DNA from: Leifsonia aquatica
Lineage (GTDB): Bacteria > Actinomycetota > Actinomycetes > Actinomycetales > Microbacteriaceae
Direction: 5' to 3'
DNA length: 64,000 nucleotides
Assembly: GCF_014190775.1 (NCBI RefSeq)
Contig: NZ_JACHVP010000001.1
Location: 186,001 to 250,000, forward strand
The position numbers and the translations under genes are program-made. Under the pieces are notes generated by a model. That model had not been told where the DNA came from. It was given only the letters and a program-made list of their open reading frames with translations, and did not search any database. Shown piece after piece: positions 42,323-51,513 of this stretch (position 1 is the stretch's first letter; every line of letters begins with the position of its first letter).

Positions 42323-43309
42323 ATGCGAATCCTGGTCACCGGCGGAGCCGGATACATCGGTGCGCATGTCGTCCGCCTGCTGATCGAGCGCGGCGACGAT
42401 GTGGTGGTCGCCGATGATCTGATCTCCGGTGACGTCGACCGGGTTCCGGACGTCCGACTGATGAAGGCCGACCTTGCGTCCGTCGATGTCATCCCGCGGC
42501 TGGCCGCGTGCCTGCGAGAGGAGCGGATCGACGCGGTGCTCCACTTCGCGGCCCGCAAGCAGGTCGGTGAGTCGGTCGAGCGGCCCGCGTGGTACTTCCA
42601 GCAGAACGTCGGGGGCCTCGCGAACCTGCTGCTCGCCATGGAGGACGCCGGAGTTTCGCGACTCGTCTTCTCCTCGTCGGCAGCCGTCTACGGGATGGCG
42701 AGCGGGGCCGCGATCACCGAAGGTGCGGCGACGCAGCCGATCAATCCGTACGGCAGCACGAAGCTCGTCGGTGAGCAGCTGGTCCAGGATGCGGGACGCT
42801 CGTTCGGCCTCTCCGCCGTGAGCCTCCGGTACTTCAATGTTGCGGGCACGGGAGCACCTGAGCTGGCCGACCGTGCCCGGCTCAACCTCGTGCCGATGGT
42901 GTTCGAGCGGATCGACGCAGGGCTTCCTCCGCTGATCTTCGGAGACGACTTCGAGACGCCCGACGGAACCTGCGTGCGCGATTACGTTCACGTGCTGGAC
43001 GTCGCCCGGGCTCACCTCGCCGCGGTCGACAGCACGGTGGCCGGGCGCGGCGACCACGAGGTGTTCAACGTCGGTACCGGCGAGGGCACGAGCGTGCGCC
43101 GGATGGTCGAGGCGATCCTCCAGGCCGCCGGCTCCTCGCTCGTCCCGGAGATCGTCGGTCGTCGAGCCGGGGATGCCGGGGTGGTCGTCGCATCGGCGGA
43201 GAAGATCGGCGATCGACTCGGCTGGCAGGCGTCCCACGGGTTGGACGACATCGTGCGGTCCGCGTGGGACGCGCATGTCGCGATCCGGGCCGGGCACGGA
43301 ATGCCCTAG
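42323..43309 (+). CDS. UDP-glucose 4-epimerase-type SDR enzyme
   Basis: A 328-residue extended SDR. GGAGYIGAHVVRLL (~7-20), HFAARKQVGESVERP (~75-89), SSSAAVYG (~115-122) and the catalytic YGSTKLVGEQ (~142-151) are those of GalE, which interconverts UDP-glucose and UDP-galactose with bound NAD. A second GalE-like gene lies at 56688; the two share layout but differ clearly, so this one may act on another UDP-sugar for the local polymer. The start is leaderless. Its TAG stop opens the TAGCGT box of the next gene. Confidence 0.88.
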   Translation: MRILVTGGAGYIGAHVVRLLIERGDDVVVADDLISGDVDRVPDVRLMKADLASVDVIPRLAACLREERIDAVLHFAARKQVGESVERPAWYFQQNVGGLANLLLAMEDAGVSRLVFSSSAAVYGMASGAAITEGAATQPINPYGSTKLVGEQLVQDAGRSFGLSAVSLRYFNVAGTGAPELADRARLNLVPMVFERIDAGLPPLIFGDDFETPDGTCVRDYVHVLDVARAHLAAVDSTVAGRGDHEVFNVGTGEGTSVRRMVEAILQAAGSSLVPEIVGRRAGDAGVVVASAEKIGDRLGWQASHGLDDIVRSAWDAHVAIRAGHGMP

Positions 43310-43312
43310 CGT
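43307..43312 (+). promoter_or_regulatory. -10 box overlapping a stop codon, leaderless start of the DUF2142 gene
   Basis: TAGCGT begins with the stop codon of the epimerase gene (43307-43309). GTG 43320 lies 7 nt downstream, in frame with the GTG/ATG at 43311/43314. Confidence 0.4.
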
Positions 43313-43319
43313 GATGCGG

Positions 43320-44921
43320 GTGACCGCATCCGACTCGCCAGCGATCGCGGTTCGACGATCGCGGTCCGTCCGGACCTTCTGGATCCCGTTCGTCTTCCTC
43401 GCCGTGCTGTCCAGTCTGTGGGCGCTCGCGAGCCCGCTCTTCTCCGTGCCGGACGAGAACGCCCACGCCGCGAAGGCGATCGCACAAGTACGCGGACAGG
43501 TGATCGGCGCGGTGGAGCCCGGCGCGAAGTACCTCGTCGTCCAGCTGCCGCCCGGCTATCACTACAACCACTCGGCGATGTGCTTCTTGTTCGTCCCCGA
43601 GGATTCGGCGCACTGCGCGGTGCACTTCGGCGACGGCACGGGATCCTCCACTTTCGATACCTGGGTCGGAGCGTACAACCCGATCTACTACTACCTCGTC
43701 GGCTGGCCGAGTCTGCTCACCGACCAGGGGGAGGCGGGCGTCTACGGGATGCGCATCGCCGGCGCTCTGCTCTGCTCCGCACTGCTGGCGTTCGGCTTCC
43801 AAGCGGCGCTCTCATCGCGACGCTCGCGCTGGCTGCCGCTGGGCATGATGCTCGTCGCCGGCCCGATGGTGCTCTATCTCGCCGGCTCGGTGAATCCGAA
43901 CGGGCTCGAGGTCGCCGCTGCGGCGGGGCTGTGGGCGACATTGCTGCGCCTTCTCGAACGTCACGATCCGCTCTCCGACGACGTGGGACTTCCGCGTGCG
44001 TACCTGTGGACGCTCGTGACCGTGTCGGCGATCCTGCTCGCCAACGCGCGCTCGATCGGGCCGCTCTGGGTGGTCGTGATCGTCGCGGCGTGCGTCGCCG
44101 TCGTCGGATGGAGAGCTGCGCGGGCCTTCTTCTCGAGGGGGCGCACGTACATCTGGGTTGGCGTCATCGCCGTCGGGATGCTCTTCTCGGCCGCCTGGAC
44201 GATCGCCACGAACGGCGCGGGCGGGCAGGCGGGCGCGAACGATGCACCACTGGTCGGCGCGAGCGTCGTCTCCGGTGTCGCCGCGATGCTCCGCCGGACG
44301 CCCGGGTACGTTCAGCAGGGCCTCGGCGTCTTCGGCTGGCTCGACACCCCGTTGCCGTGGATGCTCTACGCCCTGGTCGTCGTCGCGATCGGTGTGCTGG
44401 TCATTCTCGCCGTCAGCGGGGCCGGACGGCGGGCAGCCGTGGTCGTCGTGTGCGCGCTGGCGGGCGCAGTCCTCATCCCCGCCGTCGTCCAGGGCGTCCA
44501 GATCTCGCGCACGGGCCTGATCTGGCAGGGGCGCTACGGCTTGCTCCTGTACATCGCCGTCCCTCTCCTGGCCGCCTGGATGCTGTCGAGGGCGGGCGGA
44601 TCGCGTCTGGACTTCCTCTCCGTGCGGGTCGTGCGGATCGGCCTCGCCCTGTGCGCGCTCTTCGGTGTTCTGGCGTTCTTCACCGTCCTTCGGCGGTACG
44701 TCACCGGTTTCGGCCACGGTATCGGCGCGATGTTCCATCCCGAGTGGCAGCCGCCGCTGGGGTGGGAGCTCCTCCTCGTCCTCTACGGGCTGGCGACCGT
44801 CGGCTTCGCCGTGTGGCTGGGCTTCCAGACGGGTCACCGCGATCCCGCTGCGGACCTCCCCGAGCGGCCCGTCGACGCGACGATCGAGGCGGCCTCGCCC
44901 GCCGTTCCGGGAGGGCGCTAG
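43320..44921 (+). CDS. DUF2142 family polytopic membrane protein
   Basis: A 533-residue protein with about eleven to twelve membrane helices. The outer-loop motif FSVPDENAHAAKA (~37-49), YNPIYYYLVG (~118-127), GSVNPNGLEVAA (~184-195) and WQGRYGLLLYIAVPLL (~400-415) repeat, in order, those of the DUF2142 protein at 30380-31918. The acidic PDE after helix 1 recalls the catalytic loop of GT-C transferases. It follows the GT2-DUF2304-epimerase genes and may be their outer-face transferase. ATG 43314 is an alternative start. The next gene's GTG follows 1 nt after the stop. Confidence 0.83.
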   Translation: MTASDSPAIAVRRSRSVRTFWIPFVFLAVLSSLWALASPLFSVPDENAHAAKAIAQVRGQVIGAVEPGAKYLVVQLPPGYHYNHSAMCFLFVPEDSAHCAVHFGDGTGSSTFDTWVGAYNPIYYYLVGWPSLLTDQGEAGVYGMRIAGALLCSALLAFGFQAALSSRRSRWLPLGMMLVAGPMVLYLAGSVNPNGLEVAAAAGLWATLLRLLERHDPLSDDVGLPRAYLWTLVTVSAILLANARSIGPLWVVVIVAACVAVVGWRAARAFFSRGRTYIWVGVIAVGMLFSAAWTIATNGAGGQAGANDAPLVGASVVSGVAAMLRRTPGYVQQGLGVFGWLDTPLPWMLYALVVVAIGVLVILAVSGAGRRAAVVVVCALAGAVLIPAVVQGVQISRTGLIWQGRYGLLLYIAVPLLAAWMLSRAGGSRLDFLSVRVVRIGLALCALFGVLAFFTVLRRYVTGFGHGIGAMFHPEWQPPLGWELLLVLYGLATVGFAVWLGFQTGHRDPAADLPERPVDATIEAASPAVPGGR

Positions 44922-44922
44922 C

Positions 44923-46074
44923 GTGCGGATCGCCATCGTGTACGACTGCCTCTTCCCGGTGAACACCGGCGGTGGGGAGCGCGTGTACCGTCGGATGGCC
45001 GAGCTGCTGGTCGAGCGCGGGCACAGCGTCGATTACCTCACGCGACGCCAGTGGGGCGACGGCCATGAGCCGGACGCGTCCTTCACGGTCGTCCCGGTGT
45101 GGAGCGGGGAGATCTACGATGCCTCCGGCGGTCGTCGCACGGCGGCTGCCGCGGGTTTCGCGGCGGCGGCGTTCGGCGAGCTTCGTCGCCGTCGTGGGGA
45201 GTACGACCTGGTCATCGCCAGCGCTCTCCCGGTGCTCAATGTGTTCGCGGCCCGCGCCGCGACCATCGGCACACGGACGCGCCTGCTCAGCGATTGGCTC
45301 GAAGTGTGGACCTGGCGCAAGTGGCGCGAGTACTCGGGCCCGCTCGTCGGCACTGTCGCGTCGGTGCTGCAATGGGTCGCCCTCCGGCTCACGTCGGATG
45401 TCACCGTGAACAGTTCGTTCACGCGCGCGCGGATCCGCCGCTATCGACGTCGGCTCGATCCGATCGTCCTCGGCCTCCTGGATCTCGCCGAGGCGCCGGT
45501 GACGGCGCACCCGACCCCGGTGGATCCCGGGCTCGTGCTCTTCGCCGGACGCCACATCCCGGACAAGCAGCTGACGGCGCTTCCTGCCGCGATCGGAGTC
45601 GCCCGGCGCCGCGACCCCTCCGTGCACGTCGTGGTCGTGGGGACCGGGCCCGAGACGGAAGCGTTGCGCCGTGCTGTTGAGGCGGAGGACGTCGGGCCGC
45701 TGTTCGACATCCGCGGTCGCGTGGAGGACGACGAGCTCGCGCGCCTCTTCTCGGAGGCCGCGGTGCTCGTCAACCCGTCGAGACGCGAGGGCTTCGGGCT
45801 CGTGGTCGCGGAGGCTGCCGCGGTCGGGACGCCGAGCGTCGTCGTCGCCGGCGATGACAATGCCGCCGCGGATCTGATCGAAGCCGGTGTCAACGGCTTC
45901 GTCGCCGACGACGCCGGCGCGGAGTCGCTCGGGTCGGCGATCCTGGATGCGGTCGGGGGAGGAGCGGCGCTGCGAGCCACGACCGCCGAATGGTTCGCGA
46001 CCGCCCGGCGGTCTCAGAACCTCGGCTCCTCGGTCGACGAGATCGTGAAGCGCTACTCGTCCAGCGCCCGCTGA
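44923..46074 (+). CDS. Glycosyltransferase family 4
   Basis: A 383-residue GT-B enzyme. IAIVYDCLFPVNTGGGERVYR (in two parts, ~3-23) opens the acceptor domain with its Gly-rich loop; VLFAGRHIPDKQLTAL (~205-220), VVGTGPETEALRRA (~236-249) and NPSRREGFGLVVAEAAAVG (~282-300) with the E-x7-E motif form the donor domain. GGAGGG 8 nt before GTG 44923 is the ribosome site. It overlaps the convergent transferase by 22 nt. Sugar unknown. Confidence 0.88.
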   Translation: MRIAIVYDCLFPVNTGGGERVYRRMAELLVERGHSVDYLTRRQWGDGHEPDASFTVVPVWSGEIYDASGGRRTAAAAGFAAAAFGELRRRRGEYDLVIASALPVLNVFAARAATIGTRTRLLSDWLEVWTWRKWREYSGPLVGTVASVLQWVALRLTSDVTVNSSFTRARIRRYRRRLDPIVLGLLDLAEAPVTAHPTPVDPGLVLFAGRHIPDKQLTALPAAIGVARRRDPSVHVVVVGTGPETEALRRAVEAEDVGPLFDIRGRVEDDELARLFSEAAVLVNPSRREGFGLVVAEAAAVGTPSVVVAGDDNAAADLIEAGVNGFVADDAGAESLGSAILDAVGGGAALRATTAEWFATARRSQNLGSSVDEIVKRYSSSAR

Positions 46075-47141
46075 AAGCTCTCTGCCGTCGCGAGCGCGGT
46101 CCGCGCCCAGGAGAACCCTTCGGCTCGGGCGAGACCCGCCGACGAGCGTCGCTCGCGTGCGGCGGCATCGCCCAGCAGAGCGCGCAGGGCATCGGCCAGC
46201 CCGTCCGGGTCGCGCGGGTCCACGTACAGTGCGGCATCGCCTCCCACCTCACGCAGGACCGGCAGGTCGGAGCAGATGACCGGGCACCCGCGCGACATCG
46301 CCTCGAGGACCGGAAGCCCGAATCCCTCGAACAAGGTCGGGACGACGACCGCTGTCGCCTCGGAGTAGAGCCGTTCGATCTCGTCGTCGTCGACCCACCC
46401 GAGGAGGGTCGTGGTGGCGGCGATGCCGAGCCTCTCGACGAGCGGGCGCAGCGGATCGTCGCCGTGCGACCCCGTGATGACGAGGCGGGGCCGCGCTTCG
46501 CTCGGGATGCGGGCGATCGCCGTGAGGAGCGTCTCGAAGTTCTTGTGGGGCATCCGGTTGCCGAGGCTCAGGATGAGGTCGTCCGCACGGTGCGCGCTCG
46601 CCGTGCGTTCGGAGACGGGGAGGCCGGCCAGGGGGACGACGTCCACCGTGTCGGTGCCGAGCCGCAGGATGCGCTGCAGATCGGCGCGCGACTGTTCGCT
46701 CACCGTGATGACGCGGCGCGCGTTCCGTGCCGCGCGCGAGATCAGCGCGCGCAGCACCGGCGAGTAGGGTCCCGGTACCCATTCCGGATGCACGAACGGG
46801 AGGAGGTCGTGCACCGTGAGCACCACGGGCACCCGCGAACGGATCGGCCCGATGTTCGCGGGGGCGTGGATGAGGTCGGCGCCGATCCGCCGTGCCGCGG
46901 CGGGCACCGATCGGAGCTCCCCGAGTGCCCACGACGCGCGCGCCTCCCCGGAGACCGAGGACCGCACGACGTCGCCCGGGAACCAGCCGAGATCGAGGCT
47001 CTCCGCCTCACGGGGGAGCAGTGCGGTGTACTCCAGCCCGTCGGTGAGGCCGCCCAGTTCTCGATAGACGTTCCTGACGTACGACTCCATACCGCCCTTC
47101 GTGCCCGTGTAGAAGAGCAGATCGACGAGGATGCGGGGCAT
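46053..47141 (-). CDS. Glycosyltransferase family 4
   Basis: A 362-residue GT-B enzyme. LLFYTGTKGGMESYVRN (~8-24), VVLTVHDLLPFVHPEWVPG (~105-123), LSLGNRMPHKNFETLLTAI (~190-208) and FEGFGLPVLEAMSRG (~276-290, E-x7-E) are typical of mannosyl- and rhamnosyl-transferases of the GT4 family. It is the last gene of a minus-strand set with the Wzx-like protein (5-nt gap) and a GT2. Donor not predictable. Confidence 0.88.
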   Translation of the reverse strand: MPRILVDLLFYTGTKGGMESYVRNVYRELGGLTDGLEYTALLPREAESLDLGWFPGDVVRSSVSGEARASWALGELRSVPAAARRIGADLIHAPANIGPIRSRVPVVLTVHDLLPFVHPEWVPGPYSPVLRALISRAARNARRVITVSEQSRADLQRILRLGTDTVDVVPLAGLPVSERTASAHRADDLILSLGNRMPHKNFETLLTAIARIPSEARPRLVITGSHGDDPLRPLVERLGIAATTTLLGWVDDDEIERLYSEATAVVVPTLFEGFGLPVLEAMSRGCPVICSDLPVLREVGGDAALYVDPRDPDGLADALRALLGDAAARERRSSAGLARAEGFSWARTALATAESFQRALDE

Positions 47142-47146
47142 CGCGG

Positions 47147-48292
47147 TCAGACCCTTTCTCGTGGGGCGGCGGTCTTGCGGCGCCGGGCGAGTTCATAGAG
47201 GAACGCCTGGAGAAGCTCCCCGAGCAGCAGCACGGCGAAGATCCAGCCCAGCTGCTGGGTGGCGACCACCGCCGCGGCGACGGCGAAGGTGATGACGGCC
47301 ACGACTCCGCGGAGGATGGTCAGGAGCCGTGCTTCGCCCATGCGACGCAGCGACGCGAACGGGATCGTCGTCGCCAAAGAGGCCGCCCGCCAGAGGCACG
47401 CGATCAGCAGGGGGAGGACCGTTGCCTGCAGCGTCCATCCCGCGCCGAAGATGTACCCGAACACACCGAGGAACTCGCAGACGAAGATGACGACCGTCGC
47501 GGCGAGGACCGATCCGGCCGAGACCACGATGTCGAGCAGCGAGTGCTGTTTGAGGAGCCGCAATCGCATGAAGTTCAGAGGGATGGCCAGAACCCCGGAG
47601 ACCGTCGAGATGGAGGTGAAGAGCACGGAGGGCAGCGGGCCGAGGAACGACAGGATCGTCCAGTTGATCAGCGGGTAGATGCTGCCCGTCAGGGCGACGT
47701 CGGCCACCACCCAGCCGAGCACCCGCGGCTCCGGGGCGCTCGGCCGGTGCTCGACGGGCAGCGAACGGATGAGGGTGGCGACGAAGATCCCTGCGACCAG
47801 GGGGATCAGCGCCCAGCGCGCGCCGGAGAACCCGGCGAGCACTCCGGCCAGCGCTCCGACGCCGACGGCGATCGCCGCGCCGATCTCGCGGGTGTCCAGT
47901 CGCTCGGCCACGGACACGCCGCGTCCCACTTCGAGTGAGGCGAGCAACACCGGCAGGGCGATGCACAGCACGACGGCGTCATCGAACCGGATCGCAACGG
48001 CGAGGGCGGCGATCAGTGAGAGTCCGGCGAGCCAGAGCGGGAACGTGACCCGCCGCTCGGTGCCGGCGGAGCTCAGCCGGGACTCGACGACGACGGCGAA
48101 GGTGAGCTGGCCGATGAACGTCGCCACCATGATCATCACCGAGATGACGCCCTGCTCGGAGATCGTGAAGATTCGGGACGAGATCGAGATCGTGGCCGCG
48201 GGGATCACCGCGAGCGAGACCCCTCCGACCAGCGTGATGAGCGACATCGCCGCGCGCCGGAGGCGGATCTCGGGAGGGAGTTCCGTGCTCAT
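47147..48292 (-). CDS. Polytopic membrane protein, Wzx/flippase-like candidate
   Basis: A 381-residue, strongly hydrophobic protein with about eleven to twelve helices and very short loops. Sequence such as ISISSRIFTISEQGVISVMIMVA (in two parts, ~36-58) and the overall layout resemble MATE/MVF-type polysaccharide flippases, but it is shorter than usual (Wzx ~420-480) and lacks a clear signature. Genes on both sides encode glycosyltransferases spaced 3-5 nt away. I call it a flippase candidate only; another membrane role in glycan assembly is possible. Confidence 0.6.
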   Translation of the reverse strand: MSTELPPEIRLRRAAMSLITLVGGVSLAVIPAATISISSRIFTISEQGVISVMIMVATFIGQLTFAVVVESRLSSAGTERRVTFPLWLAGLSLIAALAVAIRFDDAVVLCIALPVLLASLEVGRGVSVAERLDTREIGAAIAVGVGALAGVLAGFSGARWALIPLVAGIFVATLIRSLPVEHRPSAPEPRVLGWVVADVALTGSIYPLINWTILSFLGPLPSVLFTSISTVSGVLAIPLNFMRLRLLKQHSLLDIVVSAGSVLAATVVIFVCEFLGVFGYIFGAGWTLQATVLPLLIACLWRAASLATTIPFASLRRMGEARLLTILRGVVAVITFAVAAAVVATQQLGWIFAVLLLGELLQAFLYELARRRKTAAPRERV

Positions 48293-48295
48293 CGG

Positions 48296-49255
48296 TCAGG
48301 CCCGCCTGTCTCCGACACGCAGCCGCAGCGACTGGACGAACCCGAGATGCGTGTCGACGCCCGGGATGCGCCTCGGCCTGCGGGACGCGGTCCGTCCGGC
48401 CCGCCAGCCGGCGAGCCTGCCGGACGTCGAAGCGAGATCGCGGCTGAGCACCAGGTCGCCCGCGCACACGATGAGCTCGGTGAGCAGGGCCCGTGCGAAG
48501 TGGCGCGTGCGCAGCACTCCGTAGGCGCGCACGAGGTATCCGCGGCCGAATCCGGCCCGTCGTCGCTGCTGAGCCGAGCCCCGGCCGGAGGTCGCGCCGC
48601 CCAGGTGCATGCCGCGCGCACCGACGACGGCGGCCGTCGACCAGCCTGCGGCGCTGAGGCGGAGCGCCAGATCGAGTTCTTCGCCGTACATCTGGATGCC
48701 CTCGTCGAGCGGGCCCACCGCCTCCAGGGCGGTGCGGCGATAAGCGGCGACGGCCCCGTAGGGGCCGAGCAGCCGTGGTGCGGGGGCGCCGTCGACGACG
48801 TCTGCCTCGGTGGCACCGTTGTACCGCACGAATCCCGCCATGGTCGGATCGGCGCAGATCCCGAACGCGTCGACCCGGCCGTCCGGTTTCAGGAGGAGGG
48901 GCGAGGCGCTCCCCGTGCCGGGGTCGTCGGCGAACGGCTGCACGAGCCGTTCGAGCAGTTCCGGCTCGGCCTCGACGTCGTTGTTGACGAGGACGACGAT
49001 CTGGCCGTCTCCTGCGGCGATGCCGGCGTTGCACGCACCGGCGAAGCCTTTGTTCGTCGCCAGCGCGACGACGGTCACAGCCGGATAGTCCGCCTCCAGC
49101 CGTGCGACGGTGTCGTCAGGTCCGGCGTCGTCGACCACGATCACACGATGGGGCACCGTCTGCGCGGTGAGGTGGGCGAGGCACCGTTCGGTGAGGTGCC
49201 AGTTCCCGTAGACCGGAACCACGACGTCGATGGTCGGGCGGGCGTCCTGAGTCAC
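48296..49255 (-). CDS. Glycosyltransferase family 2
   Basis: A 319-residue GT-A enzyme. IDVVVPVYGNWHLTERCL (~9-26), VIVVDDAGPDDTVARL (~38-53), GFAGACNAGIAAG (~70-82) and VLVNNDVEAEPELL (~88-101, DxD-equivalent) are clear; YGEELDLALRLSAAG (~189-203) carries the catalytic Glu-Asp region of rhamnosyl/galactofuranosyl-type GT2s. GTG 49255 follows GATAGT by 6 nt, a weak leaderless signal. First gene of a three-gene minus-strand operon. Confidence 0.87.
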   Translation of the reverse strand: MTQDARPTIDVVVPVYGNWHLTERCLAHLTAQTVPHRVIVVDDAGPDDTVARLEADYPAVTVVALATNKGFAGACNAGIAAGDGQIVVLVNNDVEAEPELLERLVQPFADDPGTGSASPLLLKPDGRVDAFGICADPTMAGFVRYNGATEADVVDGAPAPRLLGPYGAVAAYRRTALEAVGPLDEGIQMYGEELDLALRLSAAGWSTAAVVGARGMHLGGATSGRGSAQQRRRAGFGRGYLVRAYGVLRTRHFARALLTELIVCAGDLVLSRDLASTSGRLAGWRAGRTASRRPRRIPGVDTHLGFVQSLRLRVGDRRA

Positions 49256-49357
49256 CCGTCAACTATCGCAGACATGCGGCGACTGACGAGCCGATCGGGT
49301 CGTTATGGATATGATCGGCTTCATTCCACGACGACCGACCAAGGATCCCGACCTTTC

Positions 49358-50527
49358 ATGACCACCGTCCAGGCGATCGAGCTCTCGATCCTCATGCCCT
49401 GCCTCAACGAGGCCGAGACGCTCGCCGTCTGTATCGACAAAGCGCAGGCCTACCTCGCGCGCGCCGGAATCGTGGGCGAGGTGCTCATCGCCGACAACGG
49501 CAGCACCGACGGCTCGCAGGAGATCGCCGAAGCGCACGGCGCGCGTGTCGTGCCGGTGGCGGAGAAGGGCTACGGCGCGGCCCTCCTCGGCGGTATCGCC
49601 GCCGCCCACGGCACCTACGTCATCATGGGCGACGCGGACGACAGCTACGACTTCTCGAACCTCGATCCCTTCGTCGAACGGCTGCGCGCTGGGGACGACC
49701 TCGTGATGGGCAACCGGTTCCTCGGCGGGATCGAACCAGGTGCGATGCCCCCGCTGCACAAATATCTGGGCAATCCCGTCCTCTCGACCATCGGGAAGAT
49801 CTTCTTCCGATCGCCGATCTCCGACTTCCACTGCGGACTGCGCGGATTCAACCGTGCGGCGATCACGCAGCTCCACCTCCAGACCACAGGGATGGAGTTC
49901 GCGAGCGAGATGGTCGTCAAGGCCTCGCTCAACGGCAGCAAGGTCAGCGAGGTGCCGACCACCCTCAGCAAGGACGGGCGTTCGAGGCCACCGCACCTGC
50001 GCAGCTGGCGCGATGGCTGGCGCCACCTCCGCTTCCTGCTGATCTTCAGTCCGCGGTGGCTGTTCCTGGTCCCGGGCTCCATCGCTTTCGCGATCGGCAT
50101 CCTCGGGACGTTCTTCCTGAGTCTCGGTCCGCTCGTCATCGGCGACATCGGTTTCGATGTGTCGAGCCAGGTCTATCTGGCCGCTTTGGCGGTGGTGGGT
50201 TACCAAGGGGTGATCTTCGCCATCCTGAGCAAGATCTACGCTCAGCACGAAGGTTTCCGAATACCCCGAAGCCGCAACTTCGATCGCCTGGAGCGACGCA
50301 TCAGCCTCGAGTCGAGCGCCATCGCCGGTGTGATCCTCTTCCTCCTCGGTCTGGCGATCGCCGTCATCCAGTTCTCCGTGTGGGCCTCGTCGGGCTTCGG
50401 TGCGCTGAACGCCCAGGACACTCTCCGTATCGCCGTTCCCGCCGCTCTGCTGATGATCCTCGGCGCGCAGACGATCATGGCCGGCATGTTCCTCGGGGTG
50501 CTGTCGGTGGTTCTGAAGCGCAAGTGA
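49358..50527 (+). CDS. GtrB/DPM1-like polyprenyl-phosphate glycosyltransferase with membrane tail
   Basis: A 389-residue protein. The N-terminal GT2 domain has SILMPCLNEAETLAVCI (~10-26), LIADNGSTDGSQEIA (~43-57), GYGAALLGGIAAA (~73-85) and IMGDADDSYDFSNL (~91-104). HCGLRGFNRAAI (~158-169) is typical of dolichyl-phosphate-sugar synthases. From ~232 four membrane helices follow (232-258, 263-285, 323-347, 363-385), the multi-helix tail of GtrB-like enzymes. AAGGAT lies 11 nt before the ATG. It probably loads a sugar on undecaprenyl phosphate. The next GT2 starts in its stop. Confidence 0.9.
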   Translation: MTTVQAIELSILMPCLNEAETLAVCIDKAQAYLARAGIVGEVLIADNGSTDGSQEIAEAHGARVVPVAEKGYGAALLGGIAAAHGTYVIMGDADDSYDFSNLDPFVERLRAGDDLVMGNRFLGGIEPGAMPPLHKYLGNPVLSTIGKIFFRSPISDFHCGLRGFNRAAITQLHLQTTGMEFASEMVVKASLNGSKVSEVPTTLSKDGRSRPPHLRSWRDGWRHLRFLLIFSPRWLFLVPGSIAFAIGILGTFFLSLGPLVIGDIGFDVSSQVYLAALAVVGYQGVIFAILSKIYAQHEGFRIPRSRNFDRLERRISLESSAIAGVILFLLGLAIAVIQFSVWASSGFGALNAQDTLRIAVPAALLMILGAQTIMAGMFLGVLSVVLKRK

Positions 50528-51513
50528 TGGCCGAGTCGCGGGTGAGCGTCGCCCTGTGCACGTACAACGGTGAGCGGTTCGTGCGCCAGCAGATCGAGAG
50601 CATCCTTCTGCAGCGCCCCCGCCCCGACGAGCTGATCGTCTCCGACGATGGATCGACGGACCAGACGCTCAGCATCGTGCGGGAGATCGCCGAGTCCCCC
50701 CTGGCCGACGGCGTCACGGTCGTCGTGCTCACAGGTGAGCGGCCGCTCGGTGTGACCCGCAACTTCCAGCGGGCGGTCGAGGCCGCCACCGGGGATCTCA
50801 TCGCCTTGAGCGACCAGGACGACGTGTGGCACGAGGGGCGCCTCGAGCGCATCGTGGCCCGCTTCGCGGCGGACGAGGGGCTGCTGCTCGTCCACACGGA
50901 CGCTGATCTCGTCGACACCGACGGACAGCCGTTGCATCGCACCCTCTTCGAGTCGCTGGAGGTCACCGCGTCCGAGTTCGACGCGGAGCTGGCGGGGAGG
51001 GCGTTCGACGCGTTCATCCGTCGCAACCTCGCCACCGGAGCCACCGTCGTCTTCCGCCGCACGCTGCTCGACGTCACTCTTCCATTCGCCGACGGGTGGG
51101 TGCACGACGAATGGCTCGCCGCGGTGGCGGCAGCGGCGGGTCGTGTGGAGGTGCTCCAGGAGCCGACGATCGACTATCGGCAGCACGACTCCAACCAGAT
51201 CGGCGTCGCGGCACCGACAGTGGCCGGGAAGATGAGGCGGGTGCTCGAGCCGCGCGGCGACCGCAACGCGGTACTGGCGACACGGTTCGGCGTATTGGCC
51301 GATCGGTTGGCCGCTCTGGGTGACCGCGTCCCTCCCGGGTTCGTCGACGCGGCGCGCGAGAAGGCCCGCTTCGAGGCGGAGCGTGCGGCCCTGCCCGCCA
51401 ATCGGCTCCGCCGCCCCTGGCGTGTCCGCAGAATCGCCGTGGGCGGCCGCTACGAACGGTTCGCCAGCCGCGGGCGTGCCGACATCATCCGGGACCTCCT
51501 ACAGCCGGCGTGA
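50527..51513 (+). CDS. Glycosyltransferase family 2
   Basis: A 328-residue GT-A enzyme beginning in the preceding stop (TGATG). VALCTYNGERFVRQQI (~8-23), LIVSDDGSTDQTLSIV (~37-52), GVTRNFQRAVEAATGDLIALSDQDD (two parts, ~74-98) and the QDDVW (~96-100) motif are characteristic of WcaA/rhamnosyl-type GT2s. A Trp-His-Asp-Glu segment (DGWVHDEW) holds the catalytic base region. No membrane helices. It overlaps the convergent polymerase gene by 15 nt. Confidence 0.88.
   Translation: MAESRVSVALCTYNGERFVRQQIESILLQRPRPDELIVSDDGSTDQTLSIVREIAESPLADGVTVVVLTGERPLGVTRNFQRAVEAATGDLIALSDQDDVWHEGRLERIVARFAADEGLLLVHTDADLVDTDGQPLHRTLFESLEVTASEFDAELAGRAFDAFIRRNLATGATVVFRRTLLDVTLPFADGWVHDEWLAAVAAAAGRVEVLQEPTIDYRQHDSNQIGVAAPTVAGKMRRVLEPRGDRNAVLATRFGVLADRLAALGDRVPPGFVDAAREKARFEAERAALPANRLRRPWRVRRIAVGGRYERFASRGRADIIRDLLQPA

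Noticed and set aside
49304-49315. TATGGATATGAT as promoter of the GtrB-like gene at 49358
   Set aside because: -10-like boxes are present but no -35 at proper spacing, and the leader is long; kept out as a feature.
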